A program made the translations under genes and the position numbers. Below are positions 17,039 to 25,640 of a stretch of DNA of 64,000 nt, one piece after another. The notes under the pieces were generated by a model. That model had not been told where the DNA came from. It worked only from the letters and a program-made list of their open reading frames with translations, and did no database searches. The stretch comes from Methylohalomonas sp034521715 (lineage in GTDB: Bacteria; Pseudomonadota; Gammaproteobacteria; Methylohalomonadales; Methylohalomonadaceae). Positions within the stretch are counted from its first letter, which is position 1. Each line of letters starts with the position of its first letter. The stretch covers positions 310,001 through 374,000 of the forward strand of contig JAXHLY010000002.1 of assembly GCA_034521715.1 (NCBI GenBank), in the 5' to 3' direction.

Positions 17039-18101
17039 CGCCGCCATCTTCACCGCGCTGCACAATCCGGCCGATCACAAAAGGTTTTTCCCCGGCCTGC
17101 TTCAGCTGCCTGATCGCGGCTGCGGAATGCGCATTACCGATACAGACAACCATGCCGATCCCGCAGTTGAACGTACGATACATCTCCTGGTTGGTGATAT
17201 CGCCGCGTTGCTGCAGCCATTCGAAAACCGGCGGCCATGACCAGCTGCCGGTATCGATTTCGGCACTGAATGAATCCGGCAACACACGCGGCAGATTCTC
17301 CAGCAAGCCGCCGCCGGTGATGTGGGCCATGGCATGGACGTCGAATTTCCTGATCAGCGACAGTAGCGGCTTGATATAGATACGCGTTGGTGCCAGCAGT
17401 TGATCGGCTAATGTGCCATCTTCGAATGGTGTAGCCAGTCCCCGCTTTTCACGTTCCAGCACCTTGCGGATCAGCGAATAGCCGTTCGAGTGCGGGCCGC
17501 TGGAGGCCAGGCCGATGAGCACATCATCAGCTTCCACGCACCTGCCGTCGATAATGGCACTGCGTTCAACAACCCCGACGCAGAATCCGGCGAGATCATA
17601 ATCGCCTTCGGCATACATATCGGGCATTTCGGCAGTTTCGCCGCCGATCAGCGCTGCACCTGCCAGTTCACAGCCATGCGCGATGCCGCTGACAACCTGT
17701 TCGGCAACATCAACGTCGAGCCGGCCGCTGGCAAAGTAATCGAGGAAGAATAGTGGCTCGGCACCCTGGACGATTAAATCGTTGACGCACATGGCCACCA
17801 GGTCAACACCGATACCTTCGTGCCGGCCGCTTTCAATGGCCAGTTTGATCTTGGTGCCGACACCGTCGGTACCGGCAACCAGCACCGGTTCCCGATAACC
17901 CAGTGCCGCGATGTCGAACAGTGCGCCGAAACCGCCGATCGAGCCCAGTACGCCAGGCCGCCGGGTACGGTCGCAGAGGGATTTTATGCGCTGGACAAGT
18001 TCGTTGCCGCGGTCAATACTGACCCCGGCGGCGGTGTAATCCAGTTTATCCTGCGCAGGCTGTTGCGGGGATTGGGAGGAATTCTTCGGCACGGACGACA
18101 T
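17019..18101 (-). CDS. purM: Phosphoribosylformylglycinamidine cyclo-ligase
   Basis: AIR synthetase of purine synthesis: closes FGAM to AIR with ATP. 360 aa from ATG 18101 (MSSVPKNSSQ); a TTG nine codons upstream is less likely. Begins its conserved part at LDYTAAGVSIDRGNELVQRIK. Shows GGFGALFD, the DGVGTKIKLA loop, GIGVDLVAMCVNDLIVQGAEPLFFLDYFA, GGETAEMPDMY, and AHITGGGLLENLPR. Slightly longer than the usual 345 aa through a polar N-terminal extension. Divergent from the DUF2066 gene, the standard arrangement in this class. Confidence 0.97.
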   Translation of the reverse strand: MSSVPKNSSQSPQQPAQDKLDYTAAGVSIDRGNELVQRIKSLCDRTRRPGVLGSIGGFGALFDIAALGYREPVLVAGTDGVGTKIKLAIESGRHEGIGVDLVAMCVNDLIVQGAEPLFFLDYFASGRLDVDVAEQVVSGIAHGCELAGAALIGGETAEMPDMYAEGDYDLAGFCVGVVERSAIIDGRCVEADDVLIGLASSGPHSNGYSLIRKVLEREKRGLATPFEDGTLADQLLAPTRIYIKPLLSLIRKFDVHAMAHITGGGLLENLPRVLPDSFSAEIDTGSWSWPPVFEWLQQRGDITNQEMYRTFNCGIGMVVCIGNAHSAAAIRQLKQAGEKPFVIGRIVQRGEDGGVILLNS

Positions 18102-18189
18102 GTTACGGTCGGTCCCCGCGGGCCGCAATCGTTAGTTGTTTCCCGCCTGCAGCTTGACTTGGATGTAAGGCTTGCATAGCGTGCTGTCC

Positions 18190-19233
18190 ATGCTGCGACA
18201 ATCCATTTTATTCGTTTTACTCTTGTGGCCCATGTTCGTGCCGGCGATGTCAGTCGGCAACCTTTATGAAGCGATTGTACCGGTCGAAAGCCAGGGTGAT
18301 ACCGAGCGCCGCCAGGCGCTGCACAAGGCCATGTGGCAGGTGCTCGTCAAGCTGACCGGCGATTCCGCTATCGTCGACGATGAACGCGCCAAGAGCCTGA
18401 TCAATGAGGCCCAGAGCTACGTCCAGCAATATCGTTATCTGGAATCGACGGGGGACGACAGTGTTGCCGGGTTGCGCCTGTGGACCGGTTTCGACTCGGC
18501 GGCGGTCAACAGGGCTTTGCAACGCCTGGGGATTGCCACCTGGGGCAGTGAACGGCCGGCTACCCTCATCTGGCTGGCCGTGGATGGCGAAGGCGGGCGC
18601 CAGCTGGCGGGGATGGAACAGGCGGCGCAATACCTGGATCCGCTGACAAGGCAGGCGCAGGAGCGCGGTTTGCCCCTGCTGTTACCGCTGATGGACCTGG
18701 AAGATACCACCCGGCTCAGCCCGGCGGATATTGCCGGCGGTTCGATCAGTACCATCCGGGATGCCTCGGAACGTTATCCGGCCGATGTCGTGCTGGCAGT
18801 CAGTCTGACGGGTGTTGGTGGCGACAATATCTCTGCCCGCTGGACGCTGCTGTCCGAAGAGATCGGCAATGACAGCTGGAGCAGCGACGGTGATTCCCTG
18901 GAGGCTGTCCTGTCTGCCGGCATCAACCGGCTTGCGGATATGCTTGCCCGGCACTATGCGCCGCGGACGTTCGCCGGCGAGGCGACACGTATCGAACTGA
19001 CCGTCAACGCGATTAACAGCCTCGATGATTATGCCCGTGCCCAGCGTTACCTGGCGGGCCTGAGCAGTGTCAGCCAGGTCGATGTCGTCGCGGCCAGGCC
19101 CGGCCACGTGGTTTTCGGGGTCAAGGCCACAGGCGGGGGCGAGGCACTGGACCAGGCCATCGCCATCGGACGTACCCTGCGCCCCGACAATAGTGGTGCT
19201 GAGGGTGGCCGCAGCTATCGTCTCCTGCCTTGA
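18190..19233 (+). CDS. DUF2066 domain-containing exported protein
   Basis: Unknown function. 347 aa from ATG 18190 (MLRQSILFVLLLWPMFVPA), which forms a good signal peptide cleaved near residue 20; a TTG at 18172 is an alternative. Conserved DUF2066 opening LYEAIVPVESQGDTERRQALHKAMWQVLVKLTG. Family members sit between purM and hda in many gammaproteobacteria, as here. Predicted periplasmic. No catalytic motif recognised. Confidence 0.85.
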   Translation: MLRQSILFVLLLWPMFVPAMSVGNLYEAIVPVESQGDTERRQALHKAMWQVLVKLTGDSAIVDDERAKSLINEAQSYVQQYRYLESTGDDSVAGLRLWTGFDSAAVNRALQRLGIATWGSERPATLIWLAVDGEGGRQLAGMEQAAQYLDPLTRQAQERGLPLLLPLMDLEDTTRLSPADIAGGSISTIRDASERYPADVVLAVSLTGVGGDNISARWTLLSEEIGNDSWSSDGDSLEAVLSAGINRLADMLARHYAPRTFAGEATRIELTVNAINSLDDYARAQRYLAGLSSVSQVDVVAARPGHVVFGVKATGGGEALDQAIAIGRTLRPDNSGAEGGRSYRLLP

Positions 19234-19247
19234 GGGTGAATGCATCA

Positions 19248-19970
19248 ATGGTTTCCGGTGTCACGCTGCAGCAACTGCCGCTCGAGTTCCAGCCACGAGA
19301 GCGCCTGGATTTCAGCCTGTTTATCGCCGGCGCCAACAGCGACTGCTGCCGCCAGCGGGTCCAGGCACAGGCGGCAGGGGAGAGTGCCCAGGTCTACCTC
19401 TGGGGCGGCAGCGGTGCCGGCAAGACCCATCTCCTGCAGGCCGCCTGCCAGGCGGCCGTCGAGCAGGCCCGCCGCGCCGTTTACCTGCCGTTACGGGACA
19501 TGAGCGGCCATGACCCCCGCCTGCTGGAGGGGCTGGAGGTTTTTGATTTGATCGTCATGGACGATATGCAGTCGATCGCGGGTGACACAGACTGGGAACA
19601 GGCTGTATTCGCGCTCTACAACAGTGCCCGTGACAGTGGCCGAGCGTTGCTGATCGCCGCCGACAGCAGCCCGCGCGGCCTGCTCTTGCAGCTGCCGGAT
19701 CTGGCATCAAGGCTGGGCTGGGGCGAGGTCTACCATCTGCAGCCGCTGACCGATGAAGACAAGTGCCGGGCACTGATGAAACGTGCCGCGGCCCGTGGCA
19801 TCGAATTGCCGGCGGAGGTGGCGAATTATCTGCTGCGCCGTACCGTGCGTAACATGGCCGGTCTGATGGCGTGGCTGGATCATCTGGACCATGCCCAGCT
19901 GGCCGCACAGCGCCGCCTCAGCATTCCCTTCGTCAAGGCGCTGCTGGAAGATTCCGGGCTGACCCGATGA
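19248..19970 (+). CDS. hda: DnaA regulatory inactivator Hda
   Basis: DnaA-like AAA+ protein that, with the DNA-loaded beta clamp, stimulates ATP hydrolysis by DnaA to prevent re-initiation. 240 aa from ATG 19248. The N-terminal clamp-binding region includes QLPLEFQPRERLDFSLF. Walker A is WGGSGAGKTHLL, Walker B LIVMDDMQ, followed by sensor and arginine-finger regions, with no HTH DNA-binding domain IV, as expected for Hda. RBS GAGGGTG precedes the start. Its TGA overlaps the next gene's ATG. Confidence 0.94.
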   Translation: MVSGVTLQQLPLEFQPRERLDFSLFIAGANSDCCRQRVQAQAAGESAQVYLWGGSGAGKTHLLQAACQAAVEQARRAVYLPLRDMSGHDPRLLEGLEVFDLIVMDDMQSIAGDTDWEQAVFALYNSARDSGRALLIAADSSPRGLLLQLPDLASRLGWGEVYHLQPLTDEDKCRALMKRAAARGIELPAEVANYLLRRTVRNMAGLMAWLDHLDHAQLAAQRRLSIPFVKALLEDSGLTR

Positions 19971-20743
19971 TCCCGGCTATCGGCCGCGTACCCATCAGTC
20001 ACGGTCTGACCTGGTTCGTGCACGGCTGGCGGGGTTTTGCCAATGCCCCGGGTCTGCTGATCGGCGTGATGCTCGTGTGGTTGATAGTCGCGATCGGCCT
20101 GAGTCTTATTCCCCTGCTCGGCTCACTGGTTTCCACGATTATCTGGCCGGCCCTGTTCGGCGGTTACCTGCTGATGTGTCGTGCCGCCATAGACGACAGC
20201 GACCCGACGCTTGAGCAGTTTTTTGCCGGCCTGACCCGGAAAGAGTGCCGTACCGATGCCATCGTGCTGGGCCTGCTGTTGCTGGTGGGCCACCTACTGG
20301 CAATGATAATAACCACCGTGGCTTTTTTGCTTTTCTGCCTGCTGATCCTTGGCGGTATCCCCTGGGACCTGCTGGCAGAATTGCGCGAGGGATCGCCTGA
20401 GAGTGTGACTCTCAACATCGGCATGCTGCTGGTGTTCGGCCTTACTGTCCTGGTGGCGCTTGTCCCTTATACGCTTCTCGCCATGGCCATGACCTATGGC
20501 GCGCCGCTGGTAGTGGACAACCGCAGCACTGCGCTGTCGGCACTGGGGGTGAGTATAAACGCCTGTCTGCGGAACATTCTGCCGCTCAGCGTGTTCGCCC
20601 TGATTTATCTGGTACTGGCGGTGGTGGCGATGATTCCGCTGGGGCTGGGACTGCTGCTTTTCATTCCCGTCAGCATGGCGGCGCTTGCGGCAAGTTATAG
20701 GGATATATTTGGTGAGAGTGAGATCGTGAATCGTGAATCGTGA
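19967..20743 (+). CDS. BPSS1780-family integral membrane protein
   Basis: 258 aa, about six membrane helices, start ATG 19967 overlapping the hda stop (ATGA). Resembles the BPSS1780 family of unknown function (opening GRVPISHGLTWFVHGWRGF). The last residues, EIVNRES, are encoded by the first copies of the heptamer array that begins at 20724. The true C-terminus has therefore been rewritten by the repeat, and the stop codon is the TGA of a repeat unit. Confidence 0.8.
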   Translation: MIPAIGRVPISHGLTWFVHGWRGFANAPGLLIGVMLVWLIVAIGLSLIPLLGSLVSTIIWPALFGGYLLMCRAAIDDSDPTLEQFFAGLTRKECRTDAIVLGLLLLVGHLLAMIITTVAFLLFCLLILGGIPWDLLAELREGSPESVTLNIGMLLVFGLTVLVALVPYTLLAMAMTYGAPLVVDNRSTALSALGVSINACLRNILPLSVFALIYLVLAVVAMIPLGLGLLLFIPVSMAALAASYRDIFGESEIVNRES

Positions 20744-20870
20744 ATCGTGAATCGTGAATCGTGAATCGTGAATCGTGAATCGTGAATCGTGAATCGTGAA
20801 TCGTGAATCGTGAATCGTGAATCGTGAATCGTGAATCGTGAATCGTGAATCGTGAATCGTGAATCGTGAA
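20724..20870 (+). repeat. Perfect heptamer array, 21 copies of TCGTGAA
   Basis: 147 bp, exactly 21 uninterrupted 7-nt units, starting inside the last codons of the BPSS1780-family gene and reading away from it. Each unit carries TGA, and because 7 is not a multiple of 3 the stop falls in all three frames. The opposite strand is open throughout and spells a heptapeptide repeat, which is not a gene. Copy number in an array this uniform could be variable or mis-assembled. Confidence 0.98.
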
Positions 20871-20883
20871 TTCTTGGATAAAA

Positions 20884-20899
20884 GGAACTAAAAAGTTCC
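20884..20899. other. Central hairpin GGAACT/AGTTCC between opposed heptamer arrays
   Basis: Six-base stem with an AAAA loop, between the heptamer array from the left gene and the degenerate array from the wrbA end. A matching GGGAAC/GTTCCC hairpin lies in the same relative place at 49007-49023. No T tract, so not a standard intrinsic terminator. Confidence 0.7.
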
Positions 20900-20902
20900 C
20901 GG

Positions 20903-20930
20903 CACTTCCAATTCACGTTTCACTTTCTCA
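20903..20930 (-). repeat. Degenerate GTGAA heptamers reading out of the wrbA stop codon
   Basis: On the minus strand, directly from the wrbA TGA, the sequence runs GTGAGAA, AGTGAAA, CGTGAAT: three imperfect 7-nt units of the GTGAA type. This mirrors the large array on the plus strand. Confidence 0.55.
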
Positions 20931-21521
20931 CCCCTCCAGTTTCAGTGCAATCTCCGCCAGCCGTCTGCCCAGTGCCTTGCAGAGTTGTTTCTCGGTCTCG
21001 GTCAATGCCGTTTGCGCGTCGGTACCCGCCGTATGGCTGGCGCCGTAAGGCGTACCACCGCTGGTAGTGGAAGTCAGCTCCGGCTCGCTGTAGGGCAGGC
21101 CCAGGTAGAGCATGCCGTGATGCAGCAGCGGCAAAGCCATGCTGATCAGCGTTGTCTCCTGGCCGCCATGGAGGCTGGCGGTGGAGGTAAAGACCGCCGC
21201 CGGCTTGCCGATCAGCGTGCCGGAGGCCCAGTGATCGCCGGTGCCGTCGAGATAATACTTGAGCGCCGCGGCCATGTTGCCGAACCGGGTCGGGCTGCCG
21301 AGTGCCAGCCCCGCACATTCACCCAGATCGTCATGGCTCGCGTAAGGCGGGCCCTCTTCCGGAATGGCGTTTTCGGTGGCTTCACAGACCGTTGATACCG
21401 GAGGTACCGTGCGTATTCGCGCACTGGCGCCGTGGACGGACTCAATTCCGTGCGCGACCTCGCGCGCCATGCGTGCGGTATTGCCGAAACGACTGTAGTA
21501 CAGGACAAGTATTTCGGTCAT
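20928..21521 (-). CDS. wrbA: NAD(P)H:quinone oxidoreductase WrbA
   Basis: Flavodoxin-like FMN protein reducing quinones with two electrons. 197 aa. FMN phosphate loop YYSRFGNTARMARE at about 8-21, LGSPTRFGNMAAALKYYLDGTG (about 74-95) and TSTASLHGGQETTLISMALPLLHHGM. Full length and uninterrupted. Follows arsC on the same strand, a common pairing near hda. The start is followed outward by a decamer repeat at 21565. Confidence 0.93.
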   Translation of the reverse strand: MTEILVLYYSRFGNTARMAREVAHGIESVHGASARIRTVPPVSTVCEATENAIPEEGPPYASHDDLGECAGLALGSPTRFGNMAAALKYYLDGTGDHWASGTLIGKPAAVFTSTASLHGGQETTLISMALPLLHHGMLYLGLPYSEPELTSTTSGGTPYGASHTAGTDAQTALTETEKQLCKALGRRLAEIALKLEG

Positions 21522-21564
21522 GGGGCATTATCCAGCTTGAGGAATTGAGTATACGTTTCTTGAG

Positions 21565-21709
21565 TCCGCCAATGAACGCAAATGGACGCGAATAAACTGA
21601 GCTATGGATGAGCTCGGGTTGTTACTATGGGCATTCGCCGCTTGCTGCCATATCAGCCGGGATTCTCTGCACGATCAGCATTTGCGTTAATTCGCGTGCA
21701 TTTGCGGAT
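21565..21709. repeat. Inverted pair of decamer arrays between arsC and wrbA
   Basis: Plus-strand copy TCCGCCAATGAACGC (21565-21597) reads away from the wrbA start. Minus-strand copy TCCGCAAATGCACGCG (21680-21708) reads away from the arsC stop, touching its TAA. Same architecture as at 618-762. The region between (21598-21679) has no recognised feature. Confidence 0.72.
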
Positions 21710-22060
21710 TTATTCCAGAATTTCGAGCACATTTTCCGGCGGCCGGCCGATGACCGCCTTGTCGTCTACCACGACGATCGGGCGTTCTATCAGGATTGGA
21801 TACTTCACCATGGCGGCAAGCACCTCCTCGTCACTTTTGCCCGGCTGATCGAGAGCGGCATCCTTATAGGCGGCTTCATTCCTGCGCAGCAGTTCCCGCG
21901 GCTTCAGTCCGAGCTGTTTCAGGAGCTTTTTCAGGGTGGTGACGCTCGGCGGCGTCTTCAGGTATTCGACAACCAGAGGCGCATAGCCCTGTTCCTCGAT
22001 GAGCTTGAGAGTGGCACGTGATTTTGAGCAACGCGGATTATGGTATATGGTGACTTTCAT
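21710..22060 (-). CDS. arsC: Arsenate reductase (glutaredoxin type) ArsC
   Basis: 116 aa, thioredoxin-fold ArsC/Spx family. Catalytic Cys in YHNPRCSKSR (Cys10), followed by TPP near 47 and the arsenate-site Arg region ILIERPIVVVDDKAVIGRPP. Family role: reduces arsenate with glutathione/glutaredoxin; housekeeping copies near hda/wrbA have no arsenic operon and may act on other substrates. No arsR or arsB nearby. ATG at 22058-22060. Confidence 0.92.
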   Translation of the reverse strand: MKVTIYHNPRCSKSRATLKLIEEQGYAPLVVEYLKTPPSVTTLKKLLKQLGLKPRELLRRNEAAYKDAALDQPGKSDEEVLAAMVKYPILIERPIVVVDDKAVIGRPPENVLEILE

Positions 22061-22064
22061 GATA

Positions 22065-22191
22065 GATAGAAAATAGTTGATAGGGGATAGACCATAGATG
22101 ACGAAACAGTGATTGTCGCGAACCTTCCGTTACGAAACATGACTAATATTTTCTCTCCATTCTCTATGATCTATCAACTATAAGCTATCAT
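22065..22191. repeat. Opposed degenerate heptamer arrays (NATAGNN) between arsC and yihY
   Basis: Plus strand from the arsC start: GATAGAA, AATAGTT, GATAGGG, GATAGAC, CATAGAT (22065-22099). Minus strand from the yihY start: GATAGCT, TATAGTT, GATAGAT, CATAGAG (22163-22191). Both read outward from the gene and both have TAG in phase with the 7-nt period. The shared ATAGTTGATAG cores are inverted and could pair. Confidence 0.6.
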
Positions 22192-22198
22192 CGAATCC

Positions 22199-23509
22199 AT
22201 GTATAAGCGTCTTCGACAGATACGGCCGGGCAGCCTCAATCTGGCAGCGATTGGTGCTTTTCTGCGCTATTTCGGTTATTGCGTGTCATCTGTGCATAGT
22301 CTCCAGATCGCCACCGCTCTGGCGTACACGACACTGCTGGCGCTGGTGCCTCTAATCGCGGTCATGGTCAGTTTCCTGAATGCCCTGCCGGGATTCAGCC
22401 AGTTTGAGCAGGTCATCCGTGAATTTGTCATCAGCAATTTTGTGCCGGCCTTTGGCGAAACAGTAGATGAGTATCTGAACCAGTTCGCCGGCAAGGCCAA
22501 ACAGCTGACCCTGGCCGGTGTGGCCTTTCTGCTGATTATCGCCCTGATGCTGATGGCCACGATCGAAAATGCCTTTAACCATATCTGGAAGGTTGGTGAA
22601 AAGCGTCGGCTGCTCACCCGTTTTCTGATTTACTGGCTGTTGTTGACACTGGGACCGATTCTTCTGGGCGCGGGACTCGCATCGACTTCCTATCTCCTGT
22701 CGCTGTCGGCAATTGATTCATTCGGCGGCGGCTTTGATCTGCAGAGGCGGCTGTTATCGCTGTTGCCGTTCCTGACGACTTCCGTTCCCTGACATTGTTA
22801 TACACGCTGGTGCCGAACTGTTATGTGCCGATTCGCTATTCTGTCATTGGCGGTGTCAGTGCCGCTATCCTGTTTGAAACTGTCAAGTATGCTTTTGGTT
22901 ATTATGTCAAGGCCGTACCGACCTATGAGGCCGTGTATGGCGCACTGGCCGTTTTGCCGATATTTCTCATCTGGATTTACATCTCCTGGATAGTTGTACT
23001 GCTGGGTGCGCAGCTGACTTACAGTCTGAGCACTTTCCGGCTGACCGATAAAAATGTGCAGCCGGATCGTGACTGGGATCTGGTGGATGTCTGTCTGGTG
23101 CTGGCGCATATGTGGCACGCACAGCGGGCAGGTCACGGTCTGACACTGGAACAGCTGGGTGCGCTGGAACCGGATCTGGCGGTGGAACACATAATTGAAA
23201 TACTTGAAGCTCTACAGGGGGACAACTGGTTGCTTGATAAAGAAGCCGAGGGTGAGTGGATCCTGACGCGTGATCTTTCGGAACAGAATCTCCTGGATCC
23301 TGTATTACTCGATGCCCGGCCGTCTGCCCGAAGGCAATGCATCACGGATTCCGCGCAGCGGAACGGAACGGTCCCTGCAGATGATTTTCAATCGTTATCG
23401 AAATTCCGTACAGGAGATACTGTCAGTGCCGATCAAGCCGCTGCTGCTCGAGACTGATATAGATACTACCGACAACAATAATGTCACGGCTGCAGCGGAC
23501 ACACGCTGA
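22199..23509 (+). CDS. YihY/RNase BN-like inner membrane protein (two frameshifts)
   Basis: YihY/UPF0761 family, once misnamed RNase BN; real role unclear. Multi-pass core: SLQIATALAYTTLLALVPLIAV, AFNHIWKVGEKRRLLTRFLIYW, then YTLVPNCYVPIRYSVIGGVSAAILFE and a cytoplasmic winged-helix-like tail (LAHMWHAQRAGHGLTLEQL). A missing base near 22787 breaks TSV(A)LTLLYTLVPN, and an extra C near 23300 breaks LLDLYYSMPGRLPEGN. The last frame then runs to 23509. With both repaired the protein is about 436 aa, the usual length. Start ATG 22199. Confidence 0.88.
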
Positions 23510-25067
23510 ACTGCTCAGAGCCTGCCATTTCCTCGATTAGTTGCACGGTCTGCAGGGTTTCGTTCCCTGCAGGGGTAAGTACCTCGATAGTCTGTTCGGG
23601 GCCGAGCACATCGCGCGCGGTTACAACCGAGATTTCGCCATTATTGTTAACAAGAAAGCCCCGTAGCGGTTCGCCGCTGCTTCCGTTAATGCGCAGCGCA
23701 ACCGGTTTGCTTTCCGTGCCCAGTGTCTTGACACCTACTCGGTAATGTCCGCTACCGTCGATCATCAGCCAGCGGATAATGCCAAGCTGCCAGTTGCGGT
23801 CATCACCGTCTTCGTCAAGCCTGAGCCCGATCATGTCGCCGACCCGCACGGTATAGAGTGGCCGTTGCTGTCTGCTGAGCGCACAGCCGCCACTGCTTTT
23901 ATTAATCATGTTCCACTGCTCCAGGGTGTAATGGCTGCCCGTCTGGCTGACGTTAACCGCAGGCCCGTCATCGACTTCCAGTCCTTCCACGCCCCCCGGT
24001 TCGGAACCAGAAAAGTTTTCCAGGAAATCACGGCCGCCATTCATGTGGAAATGTGTTGGTTTCAGGCCGCATATGACCGGCAGTTCGCCGTTGACCCGGG
24101 AGCGTGGGAAATAGCGTTTTGGAGGCAAGTGCCAGGCCCGGCTCATCTGGGCGAGCAACAGGCGCCGGTAAGTATCCGAGATCTCCAGTCCATCAGCCCG
24201 GCCACCGTGCAGAATCCGATCGAGCGCCTGCTGTGCACGCCTGTGAAGCGTACCGGCATCCAGTAGCCGGTGACTGTCACCGGCACTATTGGCATCAAAG
24301 CGATCATAGGCCGTGGCAGGGCTGTCGCTGTTCAGATCGATGACAAAGAGTCCTGCTGTTGCATCGTGGTTTTTGTATGGCAATAGTTCAATGTTATCAA
24401 GCCAGCTGTCGACCTGTTCGTAAATTTCCCAGATGGCACCGAACGGCAAATGATAGGGATCAACGAGTTCGGTAAGGACAATCCGGCAGTAAGTATGGGC
24501 GACACTTGTACGGCCGCCCCCGGCCGTGGATATCGCTATATGGTGCTTGTCGATCGATTCGGCAAAGCGGTAAAGGCTGTGCAATTGCTTCCAGACATTG
24601 CGCGGTGTGGGGCCGTATTCGAGAAAATTGAATATCAGTGCCTGCGACAGATACGCCAGCGCCTGTTGCACCGCCGTGACGGGTGGCTTTTTGCCCCACA
24701 GGGATTTGCTTTTGCCGGCGTCATTGACTATCAGCTGTGACATGTACGCCAGATCAGCGGCCAGCAGCTTCATCAGTTGCAGTTGCTGCTGCATGGATTC
24801 CATGCTGGCAAGCGTATGCTGGGCCCCGGCTTTGATTTGCGACTGCAGGTAATAGCGATAGGGCTGATCGTAAAGCCCGTGCAGTTCTTCACGGGCACTG
24901 GCTTTTACTGCCACTGTATTGGTGGCCGCCATGGCCTCGTGCAGCAGCTGAGCGGTGCGCTGAAAATCGGCATAAGGCAGCGTTTCCAGCCACTCCTCGA
25001 CGTGGAGCGGCCGGGTTTCTATCTGGCCGTCTTTGCGTAACGGCAGCTTGCCTTGTGCAAGGCTCAT
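23484..25067 (-). CDS. Large uncharacterised protein with PilZ-like C-terminal domain
   Basis: 527 aa, uninterrupted. Residues 1-330 are mainly helical, with conserved-looking ELHGLYDQPYRYYLQSQI and LTELVDPYHLPFGAIWEIYEQV. From about 390 a beta-rich part reads QWNMINKSSGGCALSR ... VGDMIGLRLDED ... WQLGIIRWL ... VGVKTLG. The SxGG signature and strand order suggest a degenerate PilZ barrel, and overall form recalls FimW-like proteins of pseudomonads, so a c-di-GMP or surface-sensing link is possible. No canonical RxxxR is evident, so ligand binding is uncertain. Convergent with yihY, overlapping its repaired 3' end by 26 bp. Confidence 0.6.
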   Translation of the reverse strand: MSLAQGKLPLRKDGQIETRPLHVEEWLETLPYADFQRTAQLLHEAMAATNTVAVKASAREELHGLYDQPYRYYLQSQIKAGAQHTLASMESMQQQLQLMKLLAADLAYMSQLIVNDAGKSKSLWGKKPPVTAVQQALAYLSQALIFNFLEYGPTPRNVWKQLHSLYRFAESIDKHHIAISTAGGGRTSVAHTYCRIVLTELVDPYHLPFGAIWEIYEQVDSWLDNIELLPYKNHDATAGLFVIDLNSDSPATAYDRFDANSAGDSHRLLDAGTLHRRAQQALDRILHGGRADGLEISDTYRRLLLAQMSRAWHLPPKRYFPRSRVNGELPVICGLKPTHFHMNGGRDFLENFSGSEPGGVEGLEVDDGPAVNVSQTGSHYTLEQWNMINKSSGGCALSRQQRPLYTVRVGDMIGLRLDEDGDDRNWQLGIIRWLMIDGSGHYRVGVKTLGTESKPVALRINGSSGEPLRGFLVNNNGEISVVTARDVLGPEQTIEVLTPAGNETLQTVQLIEEMAGSEQFSVCPLQP

Positions 25068-25295
25068 AGGTGTATCCGCGGGGCGGATTTGTCTTGACCG
25101 GTCTTTGTCGGCATGGCCCCCCTGCCATGCGGGCCGGCTGTCAGCCGCCCGACAGGCACGGATACCGGCAGAGGGCCGGCGCGCCGAGGCGGCTTTCCCC
25201 CTATGTTATCCTAGCTTTACCCGGATAATTCAATACCCGGGCCTGAAACCACGGGCATAATCCATATTGTTCAACCGTCCCGGAAGGAGGAGATT

Positions 25296-25604
25296 GTGGG
25301 AGAGCACGGCATCGGGGGATTGCACTGCCTGGTCAGTGGCCGGGTTCAGGGCGTGTGTTTCCGCGCCGAGACCCAGGCCCAGGCTGCCAGGCTGGGGCTG
25401 ACCGGCTGGGTGCGCAACCTGGCCGACAGCCGGGTCGAAGTACAGGCCTTCGGCCCCACGGTCGCCCTGGAAGAGCTGCGCACCTGGCTCAAGAAAGGAC
25501 CGCCACAGGCACACGTCCTGAAACTCGATTGCGAACCTGTCACTTACCGGGAGTACAATGACTTTCGCGTCGAGCGAACGCCGGCCAACATCGGTTCAGT
25601 CTGA
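25296..25604 (+). CDS. acyP: Acylphosphatase
   Basis: Small enzyme hydrolysing acyl phosphates. 102 aa. Motif GRVQGVCFRAETQAQA (Arg at about 23 binds phosphate) and GWVRNLADSRVEVQAFG (catalytic Asn), ending YNDFRVE. The start is GTG 25296 behind a very strong RBS (AAGGAGGAG). The Tyr of the typical GVxYR is Cys-Phe-Arg here, still within family variation. Confidence 0.93.
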   Translation: MGEHGIGGLHCLVSGRVQGVCFRAETQAQAARLGLTGWVRNLADSRVEVQAFGPTVALEELRTWLKKGPPQAHVLKLDCEPVTYREYNDFRVERTPANIGSV

Positions 25605-25640
25605 ACCGAAAGCCTTACATATACGCGGAGATGAATCATC

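Noticed and set aside
20724..20870. CRISPR-like array
   Set aside because: Units are 7 nt and directly joined, with no spacers and no cas genes.
20695..20916. Open frame on minus spelling a heptapeptide repeat (IHDSRFT)
   Set aside because: It is the reverse strand of the 7-nt array, which lacks stops on that strand. No RBS, no family, and it lies between two convergent genes.
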